64,000 nucleotides of DNA from Chlamydoabsidia padenii. Its lineage: Eukaryota; Mucoromycota; Mucoromycetes; Mucorales; Cunninghamellaceae. The translations under genes were made by a program, and so were the position numbers. Of this stretch, positions 11,682 to 21,589 are shown one piece after another. Position 1 is the first letter of the stretch. Each line of letters begins with the position of its first letter. The DNA lies in contig JAIWND010000044.1 in NCBI GenBank assembly GCA_025330725.1, positions 62,001 through 126,000 on the forward strand, read 5' to 3'. The notes under the pieces are model-generated. The model was given only the letters and a program-made list of their open reading frames with translations, was not told the origin of the DNA and did no database searches.

Positions 11682-12754
11682 TGAGATCAAGCACATAAGA
11701 TATGATATTATATATAATACTTACCGTAGAGCCCATAAGGAAATTCGATTGCAATACCAGCTAGCAACAGACCATAGACCAACGAGCCAAGCATAAATAC
11801 CACTTTGGTTCCGAGAGTCAGGGGTCCATGCACCTGGTGACGGAAGGTAAACAATTGAGCCCAGGACATAATCATCCCGCCGAATGCATACATGTAATGC
11901 GCGATTATATGTTCCCAGAGATCACGCATGTTCGAGTAGATCTGATAAAGAATTGAATATTGGGCCACCAAATCAGGGTGAGCAGCATTAAAATCTTGTA
12001 CTGGATGCTACAAGTCAATAATTAAAATGTTGTCAGTTACTTTTTGCGTGTGTTCGTTTTTGTGCTTGTGTCTGTCTGTTTTTACCTTGAACATGGCAGC
12101 AGCCGTATGCAATCCATGACCCTGGACAAAAATCCCAGCGCCCAGAGCCCAAAATAACCATGCGACGCTTTGCTCGCTCAAATTGCCCCCTTCAATACAT
12201 CCAAAGAAGAAGAAAAATTGTCAATATTATACATAAGCTACCTTTTTCCCTTATTGACCGCAAAAAGACTTACAATAGTTGGGGTTTCCGCCAGATATAA
12301 TGATGCCAGCGCGGGTCATAATAAAGAGATTCAAAGGTAAGGTAAAGAGAGGATCGAATAAACGCCATAAAGTATCTCCAGAGAACCAGCCGGGTACAAC
12401 ATCAGGGAGATTCGCCACTACTGGAATCACTGTGAAGAAAAGCATGCTGAAACTTGTACACAGTAGTAACCAGGCCAGCCACCGATCCTGCTCGGTTTGG
12501 TTGTGGTGTACTACCAATGAACAGCTATCATTACTTTGCCGCCGTGCCGTCTCCTCCTCTTCAGTGTGGCAGCACCCGTCTTCCTGGTCAATCTCAGGGC
12601 GATTTAAAAGCTGATGGGTATCGTGGCCTTCCAGTGACGACTGATAAGTTCTGACTGTCGGCCTACTACCACTAGCCGTAGGTGAAGATATTGCATCTTG
12701 TTGTTTTTCGTTGGAGGCATAAATGGATGGAAGCTCATAGCTGTTGTATGGCAT
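11400..12754 (-). CDS. Multi-span membrane protein, uncharacterised
   Basis: Four exons (12754-12274, 12189-12086, 12007-11725, 11617-11400) close in phase to 361 residues. A soluble Ser/Glu-rich N-terminus of about 90 residues is followed by roughly seven to eight hydrophobic segments, beginning WLAWLLLCTSFSMLFFTVIP, and a short tail FGFKNRLDAGVAT. Loops carry HGLHTAAAMF and WEHIIAHYMYAFGG, whose His residues could bind metal or heme (inference only). I do not recognise the family. The last intron contains a (TAA)n microsatellite and nine consecutive C (G on the coding strand) directly before its acceptor. Confidence 0.75.
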
Positions 12755-13286
12755 GTTCAGAAAAAAAAAAGTCGTTGGGAAGAAAGGGTATCTAGGCGCA
12801 CATGTAACTTTCGCGGGTAAAGAAATACCATTTATAGACAGTCACTTTCAGGGCAATGGACCCAAGTGATGGCTTTCTTCAAATGAGTCAAATTAGTGTT
12901 ACAGATGTTTTACATATTTACTAAAATTAACTGTCTCTCAACTCTTCAAAGACCAAAATATTATATTGTCTTTTTCTCTCTCTTCATGTAACAATAGAAT
13001 ATAAGATACTTTTTTTTTTCCGCTGCCAAGACAATTTGAATCGCCGATTCAATTGCATGAATTGTGATTTCAACATAAATAAGGGTTATTTGACACTACT
13101 AGCCTTCGACCCCCTCTTCGCTACGGTAAGTCGTCGCCCTCTCGGGAGCGGATAGGTGGTTTGGTGTGGTCTAACGTTTATGTGGTTTATTAGGCTCTAG
13201 GTTTTATCCCCTGCTCCCCCTGGCCTTTGGCCAAATGGTCGGCACCCTACGGGTGCGGTCAACATCGACGTTTCAAAAAAAAAAGT
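12755..13286. other. Intergenic, upstream of the membrane protein; hairpin-rich GC patch
   Basis: No gene seen. Between about 13090 and 13260 the base composition rises and short hairpins crowd together (TGGCCTTTGGCCA, GCACCCTACGGGTGC, CCCTCTCGGGAG). This directly abuts the MITE. It may be part of another element end; no identity is assigned. Confidence 0.4.
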
Positions 13287-13287
13287 T

Positions 13288-13662
13288 ACAGTATTTAAAC
13301 TTGAAATTGAAACGCCGTCATTTTGATTTGGGACAATGTGAGAATCATTTGGTACACTGTGAAAAAAAAAATTGGGACAGAACCGCTTTCATTTTGATCT
13401 GGGATGTAGTTAATGAAGTCCATAGTAACACGTATTAAGAGGATTTAAGGTACAATGCCTAGGCCCACAACGCTATTATGAAGTAATAGCACCCCCTCCC
13501 CCATTGCCGGCCCCTCCGCAGTCCCTTGTCCCAATTGCTGTTTCACAGTGTCCCAATTTTTTTTTTCAGTGCACCAAATGATTCTCCCCCTGTCTGAATT
13601 TCAATTTCACATTGTCCCAAATCAAAATGACGGCGTTCCAATTTCAAGTTTAAATACTGTAA
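13288..13662. mobile_element. MITE with Tc1/mariner-type ends (TA-CAGT...ACTG-TA)
   Basis: Left arm begins TA-CAGTATTTAAACTTGAAA (13286-13305) and the right arm is its inverse, ending TTTCAAGTTTAAATACTG-TA (to about 13664). Inverted homology continues inward for about 50 bp (CGCCGTCATTTTGATTTGGGACAATG) and then in blocks (AATCATTTGGT, CACTGTGA, AATTGGGACA). The core of about 130 bp is noncoding. TA duplication and CAGT ends fit Tc1/mariner/pogo-mobilised elements. Confidence 0.85.
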
Positions 13663-13664
13663 AA

Positions 13665-14218
13665 AGACAGGGATTTAAGCGGGATGTAAAAGACGTTGAG
13701 TTTGAGATTTGTTCCATTATTTTATAAAAGAGATTATTTGACCCTATTAAAGAAGTAAGGGCACTTAGCTAATCGTAAACTTTATCGTATAAGCTGGATT
13801 AAATGTCTTATCCATAATAAAAATCTATTCCCGACTTCTTTTACTATGTTTGATTGAAGCCTTGTTTGATTTTAACTGTTACTGATTCGGCAAACCTGTA
13901 TGTGGCCGTCCCATTGTCTTCTTCCTCTTCTCCATCTGATCCTTCTACTAATAACATGGTTTACCTAGACGTAATGCTGTAGATTGTTTGGTAGTATAGT
14001 TTGTCCCTTTTACCCCATCCTTTTTTTTTTTTTGTCAATAAACGACCGGTCGCCTACTGGCGTCCCTTGTTGGGCTCTAGCTGGCGTCTGTATGTAATTA
14101 GTCTATGACGAGCATTTGTATGTAATTGGGTTATGACGGGCGTTGTTGTAGTGTAGGCATTGGTTTTGACATGGATAGCAGATTTGGGAAGGGGAATGCT
14201 AGGCGCACGGAAAGTACG
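13665..14218. other. Intergenic between MITE and dispersed repeat
   Basis: AT-rich, no supported gene. A short minus-strand frame (14054-14239) overlaps the start of repeat copy B and is not credible as a protein. Confidence 0.4.
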
Positions 14219-14404
14219 CACGGAATTTTGGAAGACCACTACTCACTCAATTGTCAACTGATGCTAATGATTAAAGTGGCGATGTGAGCACTATGGCATA
14301 TTTCCAACATAAGTCACCGCAAAAGCCAAGCTCCAAGACTTTTGTGTCAGTGTGTTCAAGCTTGCGATGACTTTTTCCTTTTCTTTGCGACGAAGATATA
14401 TTTT
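14219..14404 (+). repeat. Dispersed repeat, copy B
   Basis: Second copy of the repeat at 9321-9505, same orientation. It lies about 250-500 bp upstream of the Fanzor-like coding region, so it could belong to that element's flank. Confidence 0.7.
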
Positions 14405-14647
14405 CATCCAATAAAAATCATTGTTTTATAATACATTTCTATTTATAAATGGTATGGGAAGAGAATTACAATGGGGTGGGGGGAAGATAGATCGTGCATT
14501 TGCTTTAACTGTATAAGGCTATTTTTTTTAACAATGCATATTCCTCAACCAGAATGGTGATTAGGGGTCCCACACAACAATCTTTAGGTGTGTAGCTGGG
14601 CACATCATGAACTTTCAGTCTAATCAGAATGGACATATCTCAGTCGG

Positions 14648-16202
14648 CAGCAAAAATTCAAGATAACTACTGGATTGACAAAGTGGGTTAATAGAGGAAC
14701 TGTATTTGATCAAAACCTCCTGCAATCAATATTTGAACCTGAAAGTCGTCGATCCAATGCAACTCTAGTCGCAAAAACCCAACAAGAAGTTGATGATGGA
14801 ACATTTCAGGCGCCCATGACCTAATGCGTGCAAATGTTCGACTATTCTCTATTCTTCCGGTTTCTTCTTTGACAAGATATTTTACTCAAGTGTCTTATGT
14901 GTCACTGGCATAAATCATGCGCTATTGTGGTCTTGGCAAGTATGTTGTGGAAAAACCGGCTGTGGCGCGCGTTTTACATGAAAACTTCAAAATATTCAAT
15001 ACGGCGAAAATCAAGAAAGAGCGTGGCATTTTCAAAAACCAATTTTATACTGATGGATATTCCTTGTGCTTTCCTTTCAAAAAGGCCGCGGCAACTTCAC
15101 ATGACACTCCCATTTCCTTGCATGATATAGAACCTTCAATGATGCAATACTTTGACGTATGGGGGATAGATCCTGGAGTAATTGAAGTATTTGTTGCGTC
15201 TAATTCTTCTAATCCTGATGCCTATACCTTGGAAACTGATATGATTGATGAGCCAATCTTGTCTGCTCGTGAAGACAAACGCCACCAGGTCCTAAAATTC
15301 AGTGCAGCTGAATTTTACTACTCGGCAGGGTATAACAAGATCACCACAAAGATCGAGAACTGGAAAGGCTTGCATGGAATCATTACCATCGAAAACACCA
15401 TGGGGTCACTTAAAATTGCATCAATCGCACGTATACAAGAATACATTGTTAACAAGATGATATCATTGGACAGACTTCTTTTGTTCTACAATGATGATTT
15501 CCAAAAAGTTCGGTTCTTCAATTACCGTGGCAAACAAAAGGCTGCCCGAGAAATGGTGCAAATCTTTGTTGAAGCTGAACACAAGTATGAACGTCTTTCT
15601 AACAGAGGCAATAGTTGTTTCGTGCAGCGGCAGTGATCGAAGAACGATGGAAGTTGGAAGAAACGACGGCGTCAATTCGACAAAATTTCCCAAGGAATAC
15701 CTTCTATACAGTAAGCGAATTCGTCTGAAAATGTATGTTGAAAAGAGTGATACTGTAACTTTTTGTTTTGTTTTTCTTGGGCGTGCTGTGTAGACCTAAA
15801 ACAGGTAAATGGAAAAAACATCCCTTTGAGGAATCAAACAAGATCCCATTATTGTGTGTCTGTGACGGAAAGTTCGATCGAAGATCTTTCTGTGGAAAAC
15901 CGCATGGTCTAGTAAAGATATTCCGGAAAGCAACAAAGTTGGCACAAAGACAACAATTCATGTTTGTGGTGGATGTGAACGAACAATATACATTGAAGGT
16001 GTGCTCGAGAGGTGGAAAACGATCATTGGATAATGTACGTATTGGTGACAAAAGGCGGTCAAAATTGCATAGTGTGGTAAGCTTCAATGCTTGCCACATT
16101 GTATGGCAACGAGACGTCAACGCCTCCAGAAACATTCATTCCTTGGCCTTGTTCGAAATTTGTGGGTTAGTGCCCGATGTCTTCACACGGGGACGAAAAT
16201 AA
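14648..16202 (+). pseudogene. Fanzor-like RNA-guided nuclease (eukaryotic TnpB homologue), degenerate
   Basis: Two main coding blocks. Block 1 (14917-15636) holds the RuvC-I motif FDVWGIDPGV and the helical region typical of Fanzor (NTMGSLKIASIARIQEYI, LLLFYNDDFQKVRFFNYRGK). Block 2 (about 15800-16202, after a CAG acceptor) holds the rest of the RuvC fold, a zinc-finger region (VNEQYTLKVCSRGG...SFNACH) and RuvC-III WQRDVNASRNI, which keeps its Asp. The zinc finger has lost two of four expected Cys (CSRG, and SFNAC where CxxC is expected). A TGA at 15634-15636 precedes a Lys/Arg-rich stretch typical of the family, and the upstream coding (14648-14823) ends in stops. It was probably an active, element-encoded nuclease that has decayed. 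A guide RNA region cannot be placed. Confidence 0.75.
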
Positions 16203-16426
16203 TCCGGGCAGTAAAAACCCATCTGACGCATAAATTATAAGTGGCACCTCCTTTTCTAAACCTTCCATTCTATCTTATGGTAATTGGACTCTGTCTAGTT
16301 TATTAGCTTATTGTGATAACCCCTTAAATATATATATATGTATATAAAGAGTGGACGCAATATGGTTAAAGCGAAAAAATAAAAGAGACATATCCATGAA
16401 GACCAGGATGATGGTGGTGGAAAAAT

Positions 16427-18902
16427 TTATGAGCCCGTAGATGGATGATGCATATAGTAGTAATTATTAGAGTATTGTTGTTGTTGTTGTTGTGGGCGTG
16501 GGCGTGGAGGTGTAGGCGGAGGTGCAGAACTTGAGGGATATTGAGAATGTTGTTGTTGGGGGCGTGGAGGTGTGGGTGGAGGTGCAAAACTAGAGGAATG
16601 GTGGTGATGATCCTGTTGAGAAAATGAAGGAGAAGGCGAGTAGAAGGATGTATGATGGGTAGGACCGGGCATAGACATTGTCATTGGTATAGTAAATCCG
16701 CCAACGTTAACTGGTTTGTGTCCATCAATCATACTAGTTGAAGATAGAAGCGTTGACGTAGGCTGATGAGATGGATGAGGTGCAGGCATAGACAGAGGAG
16801 TCCCTTGTGTTGATTGGTATGTCAAATCGAATGATGATGGTGAAATTTTATTAGCAGTAACGGTGAGGTATGCATCACTAACGTATGTTGTAGTTGATGT
16901 ACTGGCTGTAGGTCTAACAAAAGCTGAATGTTGTTGCTGCTGTTGTGATGGTGGTGGCGGCGGGATGGGTGATTCAAACGGAACATAGGCGGAAATGTCA
17001 GGCATGAGGGTGGTTGTAAAATAAGAAACAGTGCTGTTGGATATAGATGCTGTTGGTTGTGGTCGAGAATTTAGAGGTATCGGTGGGGGTGAAGATGGCA
17101 ATAATGATGGAGATGATGACATTGATGGTGACGGTGAAATATGAGGTTCAGGGAGTGATGAGATGGAGGAAACGGACGATTTGCGATTGGGTTTCATTGG
17201 TTCGTATTTTTGAAAAACCGTAGTTTCCTTCAGATTATTGCTGCTTGAGCTTGAGTTGAGAGAATTTTGACGATAACCTTTTGTAGTACTCTGTGAGAAT
17301 GACGAGAAGGTTCTTTCGTTGTGATTGGTATTACCACTATTATGTCGTATGGTTGGGTCAATGATGGTAACATTGCTAGTAGTGGAGGTTGAGATTGATT
17401 GTTGGCGTGAAGAATGGCAATTTGTGATTGAATCGCTTTTCATTGAAAAAGAAGATTCACGTGCATGCGCACCTAGGGACGGTAATGGTTTGCTGTGGAT
17501 CCCAAGTTGTTGTTCTGTCCTATCTGCTAAAGCTGTGCCAGCGCTATTGTCAGATAAAGAAGATGCGATTGACTGAATGCCGATATGATCATCGTCATCA
17601 TCATCGAAACCAAGTAAATCTTCCCCGGAAACGCCCTGGTTACCGTCATCGTCATCGTCATCGTCAATAGAGAGATTTGGTTTTGGAAAAGTGCCGATCA
17701 CCACATTGGATTCCAATTTAATATAATTTTCATGATAAAGTTCAGTCAGATTTGAATCATTTAAATTGACCACCACTCGTACCGAGTAATCAACTGTCAA
17801 TATTCCTCCGCCTTCGTATACAGTTGGTGGTGTATTGGTTGGAATCAAGAGTTTCGTATGAATTGTCTGTTGAAATTGAGAGCCCTCTTCTTCTGTAATA
17901 TCAATATCCAGCTCATAGGATTTTATGGATTTCCGTTCCAAGAGTTTATGTCTAAGTTGGAGCTTGATCAGTTTCCGTTCTCTTACTGATTAGATGTGTT
18001 TAGGGATTTTTTCCCCACTAGACTTTACCTATTTTTACTACTATACACCCTTCGAATCAAATGCACTTTAATGCCCTCAGGACGGGCCAGAGCTTGATGA
18101 TGCTTGATTACGATTTCCAGTGGTAATATATCACCTACAAATGTGTTTAGTGGAAGATCAATATGCGGACCTTCATTTTTTTTTTTTTTTTTTTTTTTTA
18201 AGACAGAGTTAAATTTACCTCTAACCACTGCGTAGCAAGGCAAGGTCAAGGCCAAGCGAACTTTCGGTGCAGACTCAGAAAGGCCAGACACTTGTACATC
18301 TTCGTATACGTACCCACGGGCACAGTATTCAGGTTGAGCCACATCGATTTTTTCCAGTAGTCGGATTTCCTTCCTAGCTTGACTGGATAGCCGTTCCGGC
18401 ACAAACGGCCGGTCATGGACTGCTGTGATCATATAACTGACACCTAACAAAGAAGATAACTAAACAAGCAGTAAGATCAGTTCGAGATTCCCCTTCTCAG
18501 AGCAAAAACCTTACTCTAAAAGAGCTTGGTAACCTGGCAGATTCCGAATCATTCGGGATTATGAACTCAAAATGAAACCTGTGGGTCTGGGCTTCCAATA
18601 CATGCGACTTGCCATCATTCAGGGGTGATGAGGCTAGGAACCAAGATGTTTGCAATATCTGTTTACTAGTATTATCAGCCTGCACATTCCCCGTCAAAGT
18701 AACTCGAATATGGTTGGTCTTGGTGGGAGTGTCGAGATTGAGTACCACGGCACCTATATAGTAAGGCTTAATGACTCCCTTTCTCTCTCTTCTTTTTCAT
18801 CAACTACTTTATACCTTTGATGAGGTCCCCAGGAAAGTAAAAGCGACTTTCTGTCAATTCAATATAGAATTCCTTGTTCTTGGTTGGTAAAAGAATATCC
18901 AT
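16427..18902 (-). CDS. Alpha-arrestin (ART-like) domain protein
   Basis: Five exons (18902-18815, 18753-18515, 18459-18219, 18170-18039, 17985-16427) close in phase to 752 residues. The N-terminal arrestin fold starts MDILLPTKNKEFYIELTESR and contains FYFPGDLIKG. The second arrestin half contains VYEDVQVSGLSES, ARPEGIKVHLIRR and a beta-rich segment ending VDYSVRVVVNL. A 300-residue Ser/Pro/His/Gln-rich tail follows, as in fungal arrestin adaptors that bring Rsp5-type ubiquitin ligases to plasma-membrane cargo; I did not find a clear PPxY. The intron before exon 4 has an A-rich run instead of a pyrimidine tract before AAG. Transcribed divergently from COQ10. Confidence 0.85.
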
Positions 18903-19046
18903 ACGATGAAAAAGACAACGATGCAAAGAAAAAAAGAGCAGTATGTATGTATTTCAAAAAAAAAAAAAAAAAATCAATTCCAACCCCGTCCGGTATAGAG
19001 GGAGAAGGTGAGAGGGGTGCCACATTGTTTACTTTTACGTTTTCGG
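18903..19046. promoter_or_regulatory. 144-bp divergent promoter, arrestin / COQ10
   Basis: Start codons of the arrestin gene (18902, minus) and COQ10 (19047, plus) are 144 bp apart, so both promoters must share or flank this stretch. It includes an A-run (about 18957-18974). No TATA box is obvious. Confidence 0.55.
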
Positions 19047-19762
19047 ATGTTACTTTATCAAAGAGCCACCTCATTTTACAAGATCACCAGCACCATTAAA
19101 ACTCGCTCCTTCTTCAACTTTGCAGAAACTTTACATAATGCCTCAATAAAGCGATACAACGAAAAAAAGCTCTTAAAGTAATTCCTTATACTCTGACGTA
19201 CCTTATTTCCCTCTCAACTCAACCTTTTCAATTTTTTTCTAGTTTTTCGCATCAACAAGTGTATGACGTTGTCGCTAACATAAATGACTACCATCTTTTT
19301 CTTCCATTTTGCAACCATTCACGAGTCTATTCTTTTTCTTTTAAAGGTGGCAACCACCAACAAAAAGTGATGCAGGCTGAACTTGGCATCGGCTTCAAGT
19401 TATTCGAAGAGAAGTACATGTCCACAGTTACTTGTGAAGAACCTTATCGTGTCACTGTAAGTTTTTTGCTCATTAAAAGATCTTACTAACGTTTCTCCTC
19501 CCCCACTTCCCCCTCCCCCCTCAAGGCCGTGTCAACAGACGCATCACTATTCAAGGAACTGGTCACCACCTGGCAATTCTCACCACACTCTCCTACAAAC
19601 TGCACGGTAGATTTTAGCATCCAGTTTGAATTTGCCTCACCACTACATGCTCAGGCTTCCAATGTATTTTTCGATCAAGTATCCCAATTGATGATGAAGG
19701 CATTTATTGATAGGTGTCACCAGGTCTATGATAACAAAATCGGCGAGACAAAAATAAATTAG
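19047..19762 (+). CDS. COQ10: Coenzyme Q-binding protein COQ10 (START-like), mitochondrial
   Basis: Three exons (19047-19177, 19243-19456, 19526-19762) give 193 residues. Residues 1-40 (MLLYQRATSFYKITSTIKTR...) form a basic, hydroxyl-rich presequence. The START/polyketide-cyclase fold follows: VYDVVANINDYHLFLPFC, a GIGFKLFEEKY strand, and the closing helix QVSQLMMKAFIDRCHQVY. COQ10 binds ubiquinone in the inner membrane and supports respiration and Q synthesis. The length is right for fungi. Confidence 0.92.
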
Positions 19763-19941
19763 TCAACCATCTTTTTTGATTTCCGGACGAATGCCTGTAC
19801 TTATAGGGAGAAGAGAGACATGTGAATCATCATTTGAAAGAGAAAGAGAGAGAGAGCTGCTCTGTGTGCTGAACGCATTAATGTCCTAATAAGGCAAGTA
19901 AGGAAAGATATGGTGAATGCGATCATTACTGTATTACTTTA

Positions 19942-20625
19942 TTAGGGCGTTTCAGAGCCACAAAAATAAGCATAAAAATGAGTTAGGGGCGGAACCCAAA
20001 GTAGCAATATATGGGTCATAAATGCGAAATAAGTAATAAAAGTAGTGAGTGTACGAAACCTCAAGCCAGTTGGTCGTTCGGTTTGAGCAGTGGACGATAA
20101 CCTCGTCACCGCTGTGTCACCACTGGTGTCTTTCATAATTTTGTTCACATTGCGGTGCATAAAAGTGCCAGGCATCATTGCGGTACTGGCGACATAAGCT
20201 GGAGGATAGCTCCAGCAAGTATGAGCCACCTCTTTTTGATAATCACCACTTTTACTACAGCTAGTGGTGCTTATAGATGTACCATGATAATGGTGACGAT
20301 GAATATGATAATGATGGGTCTGTTCTGATAATGTTTGATGGTTTTTGACTTTGGATAGCACATCATTTATATACATTTGGAATTCCGCACCCAGAGGGGG
20401 CACGTCCATGGTAGTCGACAGGGACTGGCATTCGATTTGGCCTCGTGAGGTATGCTGTACTGACGTCCATTCATCTTCCTAATTTTATAAATAAAATGGG
20501 TTCTTTTCAGTATTTTGGTTTTTGCTCGAGGACGCTTCCGTTTATATACTTGCTGTTTCACTGTGAGATCCTTCGTCCTGCAGTAATAAATCATAGAAAT
20601 CAGACCACGGTGTATCCAAGTCCAT
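19942..20625 (-). CDS. Small protein with one C-terminal membrane segment, hypothetical
   Basis: Two exons (20625-20550 and 20474-19942) join in phase to 202 residues beginning MDLDTPWSDFYDLLLQDEGS. The middle is His/Ser/Thr-rich (HHYHIHRHHYHG) and the end is a single hydrophobic helix (TLTTFITYFAFMTHILLLWV) before a 15-residue tail, so it could be tail-anchored. The intron uses GTATAT and an AAG acceptor and is the least certain part; the second exon alone is open from 20409. No family recognised. Confidence 0.5.
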
Positions 20626-21589
20626 CTTTTTTATTGAAAAACAACAACAAGGATGAAATAAAGAAAATTTGAACACATACACACCAAGTCATACAAACAA
20701 CCTGAAAAAAAAACCTAGGATACACATCTAGCAAACACCTCAACAAACACATGGTTTAATACACTTGTTAATTGATATTGTCAGCGAATCTCGCGCGGCG
20801 TTTAAACTGTTGGGAAAAAATAGTGTCATTGTCTCCCCCAGGGAAACCCGCACTCCTCGTTCCGCATTGTGAAGAATAATAAAGACGTTCTTCTTCCTAC
20901 TCTCTTTAGCTACAGGTTAGATGGTCAGTCGCATATGTTTGTTCGTGCACAGGAATCCTGTCCTTCCTCGGAGAAATTTGCCGGTTGCCTTGACGACCTT
21001 GTAGTTGTCTCCAATTGAGAGTGGGAGTTGCTAAACTTGACCTCCCCCCTTGACTCAGTATTCTCTTACAGTTTATTTATACACATCCGCACCTACAACT
21101 ACAGCACTACCAATATCGGAATGAAAGTATTCAATACGTTGAACCTAGTCTTCTTCTTCATTCTTTTTATAACAGGCTGAATGTCGGGATTTCAAAATTG
21201 GAATCGAATGCATGAATGTTAAACCAGGTATTGTACTGATACCATTGTCAACCTGAGACACAGTTGATTGTATTATGATGTATTGGATTATAGATTTGAG
21301 TATGAAGTGGCATCAAACGTGTAACTAATCTGCCTACTGTACTATACTATAGATATCGGTCGTCTTATAAAGACAAACAGTATTTTAGATATCTAAAAGC
21401 TAAAGTCTTAGTAGCTAATACGTAATTGTTTCCTAGAGTATGATTATTTTACATTAAATATAGTTTACTGTTAGCATCACCAGTAGGGATGCAAAAAAAC
21501 ATTGGTGTTACATTTTATTACCAATTGTCATAGCCACTAATATCAAGTAGCTACCGATTCCTGACGAATCGCCACTACTTGGATAGTGG
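20626..21589. other. Intergenic, 3' side of ThrE-like gene and 5' side of the small protein gene
   Basis: No ORF, RNA gene or repeat that I can support. The sequence is AT-rich with scattered exon-like fragments only. Confidence 0.4.
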
